Assembly: GCF_900099785.1 (NCBI RefSeq)
Contig: NZ_FNDS01000003.1
Span: 62,001-126,000, forward strand
DNA length: 64,000 nucleotides
Origin: Pseudomonas panipatensis
Lineage (GTDB): Bacteria > Pseudomonadota > Gammaproteobacteria > Pseudomonadales > Pseudomonadaceae
Reading direction: 5' to 3'
Numbering within the stretch: position 1 is the stretch's first letter; the number at the start of each line of letters is the position of its first letter. Shown here one piece after another: positions 52,374-61,641 of the stretch. Under the pieces are notes generated by a model. It was not told where the DNA came from and searched no databases. It saw only the letters and a list, made by a program, of their open reading frames with translations. The position numbers were made by a program, and so were the translations under genes.

Positions 52374-54743
52374 TTGGTAGAGTACGTAGTTTCCCTCGAT
52401 AAGCTCGGCGTCCATGATGTCGAACATGTGGGGGGCAAGAACGCATCCCTGGGCGAAATGATCAGCAACCTTGCCGGTGCTGGCGTTTCCGTTCCCGGTG
52501 GCTTCGCCACCACCGCTCAGGCCTACCGTGACTTCCTCGAGCAGAGTGGCCTGAACGATCGTATTCATGCCGCGCTGGATGCCCTCGATGTCGATGACGT
52601 GAATGCCCTTGCCAAGACCGGCGCACAGATCCGTCAGTGGGTGATGGACGCCGAGTTCCCTGCCAAGCTGGACGCCGATATCCGCAAGGCCTTCGCCGCG
52701 ATGGCCGGCGGCAACGACAACATGGCCGTTGCCGTGCGTTCCTCGGCGACCGCCGAAGACCTGCCGGACGCCTCGTTCGCCGGTCAGCAGGAAACCTTCC
52801 TCAACATCCGTGGCGTGGACAACGTGATCCGTGCCGCCAAGGAAGTTTTTGCCTCCCTGTTCAATGACCGCGCCATCGCTTACCGCGTGCACCAGGGCTT
52901 CGATCACAAGCTGGTCGCCCTGTCCGCTGGCGTGCAGCGCATGGTGCGTTCGGAAACCGGCACCGCCGGGGTGATGTTCACCCTGGATACCGAGTCCGGT
53001 TTCCGTGACGTGGTGTTCATCACTGGCGCCTATGGCCTCGGCGAGACCGTGGTGCAGGGTGCGGTGAACCCCGACGAGTTCTACGTGCACAAGCCGACCC
53101 TGGAGGCCGGGCGCCCGGCGATCCTGCGCCGCAACCTCGGCAGCAAGGCGATCAAGATGATCTACGGCGAAGAAGCCAAGGCCGGCAAGTCGGTCAAGGT
53201 CGTCGACGTGGACAAGGCCGACCGTGCGCGCTTCGCCCTGTCGGACTCCGAGGTCACCGAGCTGGCCAAGCAGGCGCTGATCATCGAGAAGCACTACCAG
53301 CGCCCGATGGACATCGAGTGGGCGAAGGATGGCGACGACGGCAAGCTGTACATCGTCCAGGCCCGTCCGGAAACCGTGAAGAGCCGTTCCAGCGCCAACG
53401 TCATGGAACGCTACCTGCTGAAAGAGAAGGGCAAGGTCCTGGTCGAAGGCCGCGCCATCGGCCAGCGCATCGGCGCCGGCCCGGTCAAGGTCATCCATGA
53501 CGTCTCCGAGATGGACAAGGTGCAGCCCGGCGACGTGCTGGTCTCCGACATGACCGACCCGGACTGGGAGCCGGTGATGAAGCGCGCCAGCGCCATCGTC
53601 ACCAACCGCGGCGGGCGTACCTGCCACGCGGCGATCATCGCCCGTGAACTGGGCATCCCGGCCGTAGTCGGCTGCGGCAACGCCACCGCGGTGCTGAAGG
53701 ATGGCCAGCGCGTCACCGTTTCCTGCGCCGAAGGCGATACCGGCCTGATCTACGAAGGCGAGCTGGGCTTCGATGTGCGTCAGAACTCTGTCGATGCCAT
53801 GCCCGAGCTGCCGTTCAAGATCATGATGAACGTCGGCAACCCCGACCGCGCTTTCGACTTCGCCCAGTTGCCGAACGAAGGTGTGGGCCTGGCCCGCCTG
53901 GAGTTCATCATCAACCGCATGATCGGCGTGCACCCGAAGGCGCTGCTGAACTTCTCCAGCCTGCCGGCTGACATCAAGGAAAGCGTCGAGAAGCGTATCG
54001 CCGGTTACTCCGATCCGGTTGGCTTCTACGTCGAGAAATTGGTCGAGGGCATCAGTACCCTGGCCGCCGCTTTCTGGCCGAAGAAGGTCATCGTGCGTCT
54101 CTCGGACTTCAAGTCCAACGAATACGCCAACCTGATCGGCGGCAAGCTCTACGAGCCGGAAGAAGAGAACCCGATGCTCGGTTTCCGTGGCGCCTCACGC
54201 TACATCAGCGAATCCTTCCGCGATTGCTTCGAGCTGGAATGCCGGGCGATGAAGAAGGTGCGCAACGAAATGGGCCTGACCAACGTCGAGATCATGGTGC
54301 CCTTCGTGCGTACCTTGGGCGAGGCGGCCCAGGTCGTCGAGCTGCTCGCCACCAATGGCCTGAAACGCGGTGAGAACGGCCTGCGCGTGATCATGATGTG
54401 TGAGCTGCCGTCCAACGCCCTGCTGGCCGATGAGTTCCTCGAGCATTTCGATGGCTTCTCCATCGGCTCCAACGACCTGACCCAGTTGACCCTGGGCCTG
54501 GATCGGGACTCGGGTATCGTCGCGCACCTGTTCGACGAGCGTAACCCCGCAGTGAAGAAGCTGCTGAGCAACGCCATTCAGGCGTGCAACAAGGCCGGCA
54601 AGTACATCGGCATCTGCGGACAGGGTCCGTCGGATCACCCGGACCTGGCCAAGTGGCTGATGGAGCAGGGCATCGAGAGCGTTTCGCTGAACCCGGACTC
54701 GGTCCTCGATACCTGGTTCTTCCTGGCGGAAGGCCACGCCTGA
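52374..54743 (+). CDS. ppsA: Phosphoenolpyruvate synthase
   Basis: 789 residues. An N-terminal ATP-binding domain ([42 protein letters not shown]) and a swivelling His domain with His418 in [21 protein letters not shown] precede a C-terminal PEP-binding TIM barrel ([17 protein letters not shown]). It makes PEP from pyruvate and ATP in gluconeogenesis. The start is TTG, with GGAGA 8 bases upstream; the [21 protein letters not shown] start agrees with what I recall for PAO1. The regulatory Thr preceding the His (RTCHA) is present, fitting control by PpsR. Confidence 0.96.
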   Translation: MVEYVVSLDKLGVHDVEHVGGKNASLGEMISNLAGAGVSVPGGFATTAQAYRDFLEQSGLNDRIHAALDALDVDDVNALAKTGAQIRQWVMDAEFPAKLDADIRKAFAAMAGGNDNMAVAVRSSATAEDLPDASFAGQQETFLNIRGVDNVIRAAKEVFASLFNDRAIAYRVHQGFDHKLVALSAGVQRMVRSETGTAGVMFTLDTESGFRDVVFITGAYGLGETVVQGAVNPDEFYVHKPTLEAGRPAILRRNLGSKAIKMIYGEEAKAGKSVKVVDVDKADRARFALSDSEVTELAKQALIIEKHYQRPMDIEWAKDGDDGKLYIVQARPETVKSRSSANVMERYLLKEKGKVLVEGRAIGQRIGAGPVKVIHDVSEMDKVQPGDVLVSDMTDPDWEPVMKRASAIVTNRGGRTCHAAIIARELGIPAVVGCGNATAVLKDGQRVTVSCAEGDTGLIYEGELGFDVRQNSVDAMPELPFKIMMNVGNPDRAFDFAQLPNEGVGLARLEFIINRMIGVHPKALLNFSSLPADIKESVEKRIAGYSDPVGFYVEKLVEGISTLAAAFWPKKVIVRLSDFKSNEYANLIGGKLYEPEEENPMLGFRGASRYISESFRDCFELECRAMKKVRNEMGLTNVEIMVPFVRTLGEAAQVVELLATNGLKRGENGLRVIMMCELPSNALLADEFLEHFDGFSIGSNDLTQLTLGLDRDSGIVAHLFDERNPAVKKLLSNAIQACNKAGKYIGICGQGPSDHPDLAKWLMEQGIESVSLNPDSVLDTWFFLAEGHA

Positions 54744-54767
54744 CGCTACGTCCATTCAGTCCGAAAG

Positions 54768-54793
54768 GGCGGGTGCTTGCACCCGCCTTTTTT
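54768..54793 (+). terminator. Intrinsic terminator after ppsA
   Basis: GGCGGGTGC-TT-GCACCCGCC followed by six T, 24 bases after the stop codon. Confidence 0.9.
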
Positions 54794-54808
54794 GTGCCAG
54801 CCCTTTCC

Positions 54809-55786
54809 ATGCAAAGCAGCAGCGAACTCTTTCCCGTGGCGCTCGTCAGCGCCGAACTTCGCGGAGACCTCACCGAGGATGTCTACCGCCTGAAGCCGAA
54901 CAACAGCCCGGACTCCAGCGTCGAACTGGCGCTCACGCGCTTGGGCTCGCTGGGTCGCAAGGCCGCCGGCGTGCCGGTGATACTCCTGCACGGTAGTTTC
55001 TCCAACCGGCGCTTCTGGTATTCGCCCAAGGCGGCCGGTCTCGGTCCCTACCTGGCGCGCGCCGGCTTCGATGTGTGGATTCCGGAAATGCGCGGGCATG
55101 GTTTGTCGCCGCGCAACCTGAACTACGAGCGCAATCGCGTGGCCGACTATGCGCGCTTCGACCTGCCGGCCATTGCCCGCTTCGTCATCGAGCAGAACGG
55201 TAGTCGACCGCACTGGCTGGGTCATTCCCTGGGAGGCATCACGCTGGCGGCGGCGCTCGGCGGCGGCTACCTGGGCGAGGCTGAAGTCGTCAGTGCCGGA
55301 CTCTTCGGCAGTCAGATCAGCCGCGTCTACTGGCCACTGAAAATGCCACCGGTCGAGTGGAGCGGACGTTTCCTGCTCAAGCGCATGGGAGTGCTATCCG
55401 GCTCGCGCCTCAGGCGCGGCCCGGAGGACGAGCCCATGGGTCTGGGGCTGGAGGCGCTGCGCTGGTATGGTTTGTTCGGCCGCTTTGGCGAGCGGGACAA
55501 CGATTGGTGGGCGGGGCTGGCGAAGGTGACGCTGCCGGTGCTCGCGGTCAGTGCCGAAGGCGACCATCAGGATCCACCCTGGGCCTGCCGCAAGCTGTTC
55601 GAGCAGTTTTCCTCGGAACGTGGTGCCTACCTCTGTCTGGGGCGTCGTGCGGGGTTCAGTGAGCAATTCGGGCATGTCGAAATGCTGGTCAGCAAGGCCG
55701 CGCAGAGCGAAGTCTGGCCGCTGGTGCTGCACTGGCTGGAGCATCTTTCCCTGCCGGACAGGCATCAGAAAACCACGCCCGATTGA
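54809..55786 (+). CDS. Alpha/beta hydrolase
   Basis: 325 residues. Nucleophile Ser140 in WLGHSLGGI, HGSFSNRRFW as oxyanion loop, acid likely in SAEGDHQDPP and base in FGHVEM, so the triad looks complete. It starts with an N-terminal extension of about 50 residues before the first strand. ATG 54809 follows the ppsA terminator by 15 bases, with a weak ribosome-binding site; a longer in-frame start would lie inside ppsA. The substrate is unknown; lipase/esterase-type activity is likely. Confidence 0.82.
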   Translation: MQSSSELFPVALVSAELRGDLTEDVYRLKPNNSPDSSVELALTRLGSLGRKAAGVPVILLHGSFSNRRFWYSPKAAGLGPYLARAGFDVWIPEMRGHGLSPRNLNYERNRVADYARFDLPAIARFVIEQNGSRPHWLGHSLGGITLAAALGGGYLGEAEVVSAGLFGSQISRVYWPLKMPPVEWSGRFLLKRMGVLSGSRLRRGPEDEPMGLGLEALRWYGLFGRFGERDNDWWAGLAKVTLPVLAVSAEGDHQDPPWACRKLFEQFSSERGAYLCLGRRAGFSEQFGHVEMLVSKAAQSEVWPLVLHWLEHLSLPDRHQKTTPD

Positions 55787-55887
55787 AGCCAGATGTCTAA
55801 TACACGGGCGTATCCCGCTGGCATTACACTCGCTAGACTGTGACGCCAAGCCCGAATCCGGTCATTCCAGATCACTTCGGAGGTTGA

Positions 55888-56187
55888 ATGTTCGTTGCGC
55901 TCGAGCGCTTGCTGAATCTGCATGATGGATATCGGCGAGTGTTCCGCGTCGCCCAGCGCGATGTGCTGTTGTTGGTGGCGGAAGGTCGCTCGTTTCTCCT
56001 GGAGAATCGCTGCCCGCATCAGGGCGCTGCGCTTCACGGGGCGACGCTGAGTGGCAGAACGCTGCGCTGCGGCCGGCATGGCGTGGAATTCGACCTGGAT
56101 TCCGGTCGCGCGCTGAATGCGGTCTGTCCGGGCCTGCTCCGACTGGAGCTGGCCTACGACGGTGATCACGTCGGCGTCGACCTTTGA
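55888..56187 (+). CDS. Small Rieske-type 2Fe-2S protein
   Basis: 99 residues, a single Rieske domain. Ligands are Cys42 and His44 (RCPHQGAAL) and Cys61 and His64 ([12 protein letters not shown]), giving the CxH...CxxH motif. No signal peptide or membrane anchor, so it is cytosolic and ferredoxin-like, as in dioxygenase or nitrite-reductase electron carriers. GGAGG is 5 bases before the ATG. rraA follows after 58 bases and could share a transcript. Its redox partner is not shown by context. Confidence 0.87.
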   Translation: MFVALERLLNLHDGYRRVFRVAQRDVLLLVAEGRSFLLENRCPHQGAALHGATLSGRTLRCGRHGVEFDLDSGRALNAVCPGLLRLELAYDGDHVGVDL

Positions 56188-56245
56188 GTCTGCTCGGCTT
56201 CACTGGCCTCAACCCGTAATCCCGGTTCATCTAAAGGAGCTTCCC

Positions 56246-56734
56246 ATGCATTACGTCACCCCCGATCTGTGCGACGCCTACCCGGAACTGGTTCAGGTCG
56301 TCGAGCCGATGTTCAGTAACTTCGGCGGGCGCGACTCCTTCGGTGGCGAGATCGTCACCATCAAGTGCTTCGAGGACAACTCGCTGGTCAAGGAGCAGGT
56401 CGAGAAGGACGGTAAGGGCAAGGTTCTGGTCGTCGATGGCGGTGGTTCCCTGCGCCGTGCGCTGCTGGGCGACATGCTCGCCGAGAAGGCGGCGAAGAAC
56501 GGTTGGGAAGGCATCGTCGTCTATGGCTGCATCCGGGATGTCGATGTGATCGCGCAGACCGACCTGGGCGTGCAGGCGCTGGCCAGCCACCCCATGAAGA
56601 CCGACAAGCGTGGCATTGGCGACCTCAATGTGGCTGTCACCTTCGGTGGCATTACGTTCCGTCCGGGCGAGTTCGTCTACGCCGACAACAACGGCATCAT
56701 CGTTTCCCCGCAAGCGCTGAAAATGCCTGAGTGA
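56246..56734 (+). CDS. rraA: RraA, regulator of RNase E activity
   Basis: 162 residues. [41 protein letters not shown] is the conserved RraA core, followed by the Ala/Lys segment [39 protein letters not shown]. The trimeric protein binds RNase E and modulates degradosome activity in E. coli; related proteins are aldolases, but this length and sequence are RraA-type. AAGGAG precedes the ATG. A GC hairpin follows the gene. Confidence 0.93.
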   Translation: MHYVTPDLCDAYPELVQVVEPMFSNFGGRDSFGGEIVTIKCFEDNSLVKEQVEKDGKGKVLVVDGGGSLRRALLGDMLAEKAAKNGWEGIVVYGCIRDVDVIAQTDLGVQALASHPMKTDKRGIGDLNVAVTFGGITFRPGEFVYADNNGIIVSPQALKMPE

Positions 56735-56765
56735 TGGCGAACGCCTGAGGTCATCGGCGGTCAAT

Positions 56766-56796
56766 GGGGAGCCGGTCGCTGCCGGCCAGGCTCCCC
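56766..56796 (+). terminator. Terminator-like hairpin after rraA
   Basis: GGGGAGCC (56766-56773) pairs with GGCTCCCC (56789-56796), loop 15 that can pair further (CCGG/CCGG). No U-run. Confidence 0.5.
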
Positions 56797-56843
56797 TATC
56801 GCGTCGGATGGAGCCGAGGGGCGGCCGTTCGATATCGGAATTC

Positions 56844-57854
56844 ATGGAACAAGGCATGCAGCAATACGAAAGCGGAACCGAGCGCGGGTTGATCTATGGC
56901 TATGTGCTGGACGGCCGTGGCGGTGGGCGCCAGGTGACGCGCAACGAACTGCCGCTGCTCGATCTCAAGCCCGAAGAGAGCCTTTGGATGCATTGGGATC
57001 GCGGCGTACCCGAAGCGCAAGCCTGGTTGCGCGAGTCCAGCGGGCTCAACGAGTTCACTTGCGATCTGCTGCTGGAGGAGGCGACCCGTCCGCGCCTGCT
57101 CGATCTGGGCGCCGAGCGCTTTCTGGTGTTCCTTCGTGGGGTCAATCTGAACCCTGGCGCAGAGCCTGAGGACATGGTTTCGCTGCGCGTGTTCGCCGAG
57201 GCCGGCCGAGTGATCTCACTGCGCATGCGGCCGCTCAAGGCCGTGGCCGATCTGCGCGCGGACCTGGCGCAGGGGCGAGGCCCCAAGACTGCCTCCGAGT
57301 TGGTGTTGAGCCTCGCGCATTACCTGACGGATCGCGTCGACACGCTCATCGCTGGACTTGCCGACCAACTCGATGGCATGGAAGAGGCGATCGAAGAGGA
57401 TGAGCAGAGCATTCCCGACCAGTCCGTCCTGCGGACGCTGCGTCGCCGCTCCGCGGGACTGCGTCGCTACCTTGCTCCGCAGCGTGACATATACGCGCAA
57501 CTCACACGCATCAAACTGACCTGGACTGTCTCCGACGACGCCGACTACTGGAACGAGCTGTACAACAGCCTGACCCGCAACCTGGAAGAGCTGGAGCTTC
57601 TGCGCGAGCGCGTTGGCCTGATCCAGGAGGCCGAACACCGGCGTATGACCGAGCGCATGAACAAGACCATGTACATTCTTGGTATCATTACCGGCTTCTT
57701 CCTGCCCATGAGCTTTGTGACTGGGCTCCTGGGGGTCAACGTTGGCGGTATTCCCGGCTCCAGCGCGCCTTACGGTTTCGCCGTGGCCTGTCTGCTGATC
57801 GTCGCGATCGCCGGTTTCCAATGGTGGGTCTTCCGCCGCCTGCGTTGGCTCTGA
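56844..57854 (+). CDS. cmaX: CmaX, CorA/ZntB-like membrane protein
   Basis: 336 residues. A large cytoplasmic domain with a long charged helical stretch (LADQLDGMEEAIEEDEQ) is followed by two C-terminal transmembrane helices (YILGIITGFFLPMSFVTG and FAVACLLIVAIAGFQWWVF). The selectivity loop reads GLLGVNVGGIPG, so the GMN of CorA is GVN, as in ZntB-type transporters. It precedes crfX-cmpX-sigX, the order known for cmaX in P. aeruginosa. ATG 56844 is one of three nearby in-frame ATGs (56808, 56844, 56856), none with a strong ribosome-binding site. Confidence 0.85.
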   Translation: MEQGMQQYESGTERGLIYGYVLDGRGGGRQVTRNELPLLDLKPEESLWMHWDRGVPEAQAWLRESSGLNEFTCDLLLEEATRPRLLDLGAERFLVFLRGVNLNPGAEPEDMVSLRVFAEAGRVISLRMRPLKAVADLRADLAQGRGPKTASELVLSLAHYLTDRVDTLIAGLADQLDGMEEAIEEDEQSIPDQSVLRTLRRRSAGLRRYLAPQRDIYAQLTRIKLTWTVSDDADYWNELYNSLTRNLEELELLRERVGLIQEAEHRRMTERMNKTMYILGIITGFFLPMSFVTGLLGVNVGGIPGSSAPYGFAVACLLIVAIAGFQWWVFRRLRWL

Positions 57855-57908
57855 TGTGACTTGTGCTGGTGTGACTGCGTCAAGGCAGCACACGAAGGTG
57901 AGGTGTGC

Positions 57909-58157
57909 ATGCACGACCCATTCGAAGAATCGCTGCGCGATCTGCTGCGCATGCCGGCGGAACAGCCGGGTGACGATGTGCGCCTGGGCCGCGTGCTGAA
58001 GACCGCCAACCGCCAGGTCGGCGCGGGCGATCTGTTCAGCCTGATGGGCCACTGGCTGGAAGCTCTGGCCATCGGCGTCACCCGCGGCGCCGCGCACCTG
58101 GCTCCGGTATCGCGCCAATCGCAGAATCCCGTCCCCTCCGCTGACAAGGCCGACTGA
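57909..58157 (+). CDS. crfX: CrfX, small protein of the SigX locus
   Basis: 82 residues, soluble, without signal peptide: MHDPFEESLRDLLRMPAEQPGDDVRLGRVLKTANRQVG, then an amphipathic helix (FSLMGHWLEALAIGV). It matches the position and size of the SigX-associated crfX gene. GAGGTG lies upstream of the ATG. cmpX starts 2 bases after the stop. The molecular function is unknown; the role in the SigX regulon is known only from gene position and published naming. Confidence 0.8.
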   Translation: MHDPFEESLRDLLRMPAEQPGDDVRLGRVLKTANRQVGAGDLFSLMGHWLEALAIGVTRGAAHLAPVSRQSQNPVPSADKAD

Positions 58158-58159
58158 AG

Positions 58160-58984
58160 ATGCAATTCGATATCTGGACGCAAAGTTTGCTGACAGCCAT
58201 GAATACCCTATGGGGCAAGCTCGCCGGTTTCATTCCCAACCTGCTCGGCGCCCTGGTCGTCGTGTTGCTCGGCTTTGTCGTGGCCAAGCTGCTCGACACC
58301 CTCCTTTCCAAGCTCCTTGCCAAGCTGGGCCTGGATCGCCTGATGGCCGGCACCGGCTTGACCAAGCTGCTGGCTCGCGCGGGCATTCAAGTGCCTGTCT
58401 CGACCCTGGTCGGCAAGATCGTCTATTGGTTCGTTCTGCTGGTATTCCTGGTTTCCGCGGCCGAGTCCCTGGGGCTTCAGCGTGTGTCGGCCACCCTCGA
58501 TGTCCTGGCGCTCTACCTGCCGAAGGTTTTCGGCGCTGCCTTGGTCCTGATCGTCGGCGTGCTTCTGGCGCAACTGGTCAACAGCGTGGTGCGTGGCGCG
58601 GCGGACAGTGTCGGCCTGGATTACTCCAATGGCCTGGGGCGAGTGGCGCAGTGGTTGGTGATCATCATCAGTATCTCGGTGGCCATCGGCCAACTCGAGG
58701 TCAAGACCGATCTGCTCAACTACATCATCGCCATCGTACTGATCAGCGTCGGATTGGCTGCCGCCCTGGCCCTCGGGTTGGGTAGTCGGGGAATCGCCGG
58801 GCAGATCATCGCCGGTATTTATGTGCGTGAGCTGTATCAGGTCGGGCAACACCTGAAAGTGGACGATGTCGAAGGCGTCATCGAAGAAATCGGCACGATC
58901 AAGACTATTCTGCTGACCGACGAGGGTGAGTTGGTGTCCATTGCCAACCGCGTACTCCTCGACCAGCGTGTGACCAGCCGCTGA
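58160..58984 (+). CDS. cmpX: CmpX, small-conductance mechanosensitive-channel-like protein
   Basis: 274 residues with about four to five hydrophobic segments (NLLGALVVVLLGFVVAKLLDTL, IVYWFVLLVFLVSAAESL, VFGAALVLIVGVLLAQLVN, WLVIIISISVAIGQLEV, LISVGLAAALALGLG), then an MscS-like beta stretch (VRELYQVGQHLKVDDVEGVIEEIGTIKTILLTDEGELVSIAN). It belongs to the MscS-related cytoplasmic-membrane protein family. Its place between crfX and sigX fits the known cell-envelope locus. The start ATG lies 2 bases after crfX. Confidence 0.88.
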   Translation: MQFDIWTQSLLTAMNTLWGKLAGFIPNLLGALVVVLLGFVVAKLLDTLLSKLLAKLGLDRLMAGTGLTKLLARAGIQVPVSTLVGKIVYWFVLLVFLVSAAESLGLQRVSATLDVLALYLPKVFGAALVLIVGVLLAQLVNSVVRGAADSVGLDYSNGLGRVAQWLVIIISISVAIGQLEVKTDLLNYIIAIVLISVGLAAALALGLGSRGIAGQIIAGIYVRELYQVGQHLKVDDVEGVIEEIGTIKTILLTDEGELVSIANRVLLDQRVTSR

Positions 58985-59058
58985 GATGATCCTGAGCTGC
59001 GCCGACGCCGCTTTTCGCAAGCTGCGTCGGCTTCTGACATGACTTGGCCCGACCCGAC

Positions 59059-59649
59059 TTGAACAAGCCGCAACCATTGTCCCAGCGCTACGACCCGCGC
59101 CAGCTGACCGATGAGGAGCTGGTGGAACGCTCCCACGACGAGCTGTTCCACGTGACCCGGGCCTACGAGGAACTCATGCGCCGTTATCAGCGCACGCTGT
59201 TCAACGTCTGCGCGCGTTATCTGGGGAACGACCGAGATGCGGATGATGTATGTCAAGAAGTGATGCTGAAGGTTCTGTATGGTCTGAAGAACTTCGAAGG
59301 TAAATCCAAGTTCAAGACTTGGCTCTACAGCATTACCTACAATGAATGTATTACCCAATACCGCAAGGAGCGGAGAAAGCGGCGATTGCTCGATGCCCTG
59401 AGTCTTGATCCCCTGGAGGAGGCCTCCGAAGAGAAGGCACCAAAGGTGGAGGAACGGGGGGGGCTAGATCGCTGGCTCGTGCATGTCAATCCCATCGATC
59501 GGGAAATTCTGGTGCTGCGTTTTGTCGCAGAGCTGGAATTCCAGGAGATCGCAGACATCATGCATATGGGCCTGAGTGCGACAAAAATGCGCTACAAGCG
59601 TGCGCTAGATCGCCTTCGCGAGAAGTTTTCAGGGATATCCGAAACATAG
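59059..59649 (+). CDS. sigX: SigX, ECF sigma factor
   Basis: 196 residues, the length of PAO1 SigX. Region 2 (VTRAYEELMRRYQRTLFNVCARYLGNDRDADDVCQEVMLKVLYGLKNFEGKSKFKTWLYSITYNE) and region 4 (VNPIDREILVLRFVAELEFQEIADIMHMGLSATKMRYKRALDRLREKF) are intact. It controls envelope, fatty-acid and oprF genes. The start is TTG (MNKPQPL), chosen by comparison; no clear ribosome-binding site is seen, and the next in-frame TTG is 5 codons upstream. No anti-sigma gene lies next to it, which is normal for SigX; the neighbour cmpX has been linked to SigX activity. Confidence 0.93.
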   Translation: MNKPQPLSQRYDPRQLTDEELVERSHDELFHVTRAYEELMRRYQRTLFNVCARYLGNDRDADDVCQEVMLKVLYGLKNFEGKSKFKTWLYSITYNECITQYRKERRKRRLLDALSLDPLEEASEEKAPKVEERGGLDRWLVHVNPIDREILVLRFVAELEFQEIADIMHMGLSATKMRYKRALDRLREKFSGISET

Positions 59650-59675
59650 TTGGGCAAATATTGTCTCTCTAATTC

Positions 59676-59695
59676 GCAAGTTCTGGTAAACTTGC
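59676..59695 (+). terminator. Hairpin between sigX and oprF
   Basis: GCAAGTT-CTGGTA-AACTTGC, a perfect 7-bp stem, about 27 bases after the sigX stop. It is a likely partial terminator that separates sigX read-through from oprF expression. No U-run follows. Confidence 0.55.
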
Positions 59696-59768
59696 CCGCA
59701 AGTTGCACCCGTCTGCCTATTCTTTGGTAGCGGACAACTTACTGACCACCAAGATGGGGATTTAACGG

Positions 59769-60833
59769 ATGAAACTGAAGAACACCTTAGGCGTCGTTAT
59801 CGGCTCCTTGATCGCCGCCTCCGCTGTGAATGCGTTCGCTCAAGGCCAGAACTCGGTCGAGGTGGAAGCTTTCGGCAAGCGCTACTTCACCGACAGCGCC
59901 CGCGACATGAAAAATGGCGATCTGTACGGCGCATCGGTAGGCTACTTCCTGACCGACGACGTTGAGCTGGCGCTGTCCTACGGTGAGTACCACGACATTC
60001 GTGGCACCTACGAGACCGGCAACAAGAAGGTCCATGGCAACCTGACCTCCCTGGACGCCATCTACCACTTCGGCACTCCGGGTGTCGGCCTGCGTCCGTA
60101 CGTATCGGCAGGTATCGGTCACCAGAGCCTGACCAATATCCACGATGACAACGGCAGCCGTCAGAACCTGACCCTGGCCAACATCGGTGCTGGTCTGAAG
60201 TACTACTTCACCGACAATTTCTACGCCAAGGCCAGCCTCGACGGCCAGTACGGCCTGGAGAAGCGTGACAACGGTCACCAGGGCGAGTGGATGGCTGGCG
60301 TGGGCGTCGGCATGAACTTCGGCGGCGGCGCCACCAAGCCGGCCCCGGCTCCTGAGCCGGTTGCTGAAGTCTGCTCCGATGCGGACCACGACGGCGTCTG
60401 CGACAACGTCGACAAGTGCCCGAACACCCCGGCCAACGTCACCGTTGATGCCAATGGCTGCCCGGCCGTTGCTGAAGTCGTTCGCGTTCAGCTGGACGTG
60501 AAGTTCGACTTCGACAAAGCCAAGGTCAAAGAGAACAGCTACGCTGACATCAAGAACCTGGCTGACTTCATGAAGCAGTATCCGAAGACCACCACCACCG
60601 TTGAAGGCCACACCGACTCCGTCGGCACCGACGCCTACAACCAGAAACTGTCCGAGCGTCGCGCCAGCGCTGTTCGTGACGTACTGGTCAACACCTACGG
60701 TGTACAAGGTAGCCGCGTGAACGCTGTTGGTTATGGCGAGAGCCGTCCGGTTGCTGACAACAGCACCGCTGAAGGCCGCGCTGTTAACCGTCGCGTAGAA
60801 GCGCAAGTAGAAGCCCAAGGCAAACAGCAGTAA
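59769..60833 (+). CDS. oprF: OprF, major outer-membrane porin
   Basis: 354 residues. The signal peptide (cleaved after residue 24, AFA) is followed by an N-terminal eight-strand barrel (QNSVEVEAFGKRYF onwards), a linker with four Cys (VCSDADHDGVC, VDKCP, ANGCP) and a Pro/Ala stretch, and a C-terminal OmpA peptidoglycan-binding domain (DVKFDFDKAKVKENSYADIK; GHTDSVGTDAYNQKLSERRA). It is a structural porin. The sequence is very close to P. aeruginosa OprF but not identical. It is preceded by a 119-base promoter region and followed by an intrinsic terminator. Confidence 0.96.
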   Translation: MKLKNTLGVVIGSLIAASAVNAFAQGQNSVEVEAFGKRYFTDSARDMKNGDLYGASVGYFLTDDVELALSYGEYHDIRGTYETGNKKVHGNLTSLDAIYHFGTPGVGLRPYVSAGIGHQSLTNIHDDNGSRQNLTLANIGAGLKYYFTDNFYAKASLDGQYGLEKRDNGHQGEWMAGVGVGMNFGGGATKPAPAPEPVAEVCSDADHDGVCDNVDKCPNTPANVTVDANGCPAVAEVVRVQLDVKFDFDKAKVKENSYADIKNLADFMKQYPKTTTTVEGHTDSVGTDAYNQKLSERRASAVRDVLVNTYGVQGSRVNAVGYGESRPVADNSTAEGRAVNRRVEAQVEAQGKQQ

Positions 60834-60853
60834 GTTCGCCTGAGCTCCGAGAG

Positions 60854-60877
60854 AAACCCGGCCTTGGCCGGGTTTTT
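60854..60877. terminator. Intrinsic terminator after oprF
   Basis: AAACCCGGCC-TT-GGCCGGGTTT plus TT, 21 bases after the stop codon, between convergent oprF and cobA. Confidence 0.9.
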
Positions 60878-60896
60878 CTTTGCCCGCGAAAATCGT

Positions 60897-61631
60897 TCAG
60901 GCGCTGCGCGCCAACGCCTGTTCGGCGCGAGTGGCGACATCACCGATGATCAATACCGCCGGGCTGCTCAGGTGGAACGCCGTGGCATCGGCCAGCATGC
61001 GGGACAGGTTGCTGCGGCATTCGCGCTGTTGTGGCAGCGAGGCATTTTCGATCATCGCTACTGGCATGTTGGCGCGCATTCCGCCGGCCAGCAGGCCATC
61101 GCGAATGTCGGCTAACCGCGCCACACCCATATACACCACCAAGGTGGTGCCGCCTTGGGCCAGGGCTGGCCAGTTCGGCACGCTATCGTCCTGAGTGTGC
61201 GCAGTGACCAGGCTTACGCCGCGGCTGATGCCGCGCAGGGTGAGGGGGATGCCGCACTGGCTGGCGGCGGCCAGGCCGGCAGTGATGCCATTGACCAGTT
61301 CACACTCGATACCGCGGGCGCCGAGCCACTCGGCTTCTTCTCCACCGCGCCCGAAAATGCAGGGGTCGCCGCCTTTCAGGCGGACCACTCGCCGGCCTTG
61401 TCGCGCATAGCGCAGCATCAGGCGGTGAATGAAGTCTTGCGGTGTGGAGCGGCAGCCGCCGCGTTTACCGACGCGCAGCACGCGTGCCCTGGGGCAGTGC
61501 TCCAGCAACTGCGAATTGACCAAGTCATCCAGCAGAACCACTTCGGCGCCTTGCAGCACCTTGGCAGCCTTCAGGGTGAGCAGCTCCGGATCGCCCGGAC
61601 CCGCGCCGACCAGCCAGACTTTTCCACTCAT
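60897..61631 (-). CDS. cobA: Uroporphyrinogen-III C-methyltransferase
   Basis: 244 residues. MSGKVWLVGAGPGDPELLTLKAAKVL is the SAM-binding start, followed by GDPCIFGRGGEEAEWLGARGIECELVNGITAGLAAASQCGIPLT. It makes precorrin-2 for siroheme and cobalamin. As last gene of the nitrite/nitrate assimilation operon it supplies siroheme for the NirB nitrite reductase. GAGGAG precedes the ATG. It starts 10 bases after the nasA stop. Confidence 0.94.
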   Translation of the reverse strand: MSGKVWLVGAGPGDPELLTLKAAKVLQGAEVVLLDDLVNSQLLEHCPRARVLRVGKRGGCRSTPQDFIHRLMLRYARQGRRVVRLKGGDPCIFGRGGEEAEWLGARGIECELVNGITAGLAAASQCGIPLTLRGISRGVSLVTAHTQDDSVPNWPALAQGGTTLVVYMGVARLADIRDGLLAGGMRANMPVAMIENASLPQQRECRSNLSRMLADATAFHLSSPAVLIIGDVATRAEQALARSA

Positions 61632-61641
61632 GAGCAACTCC

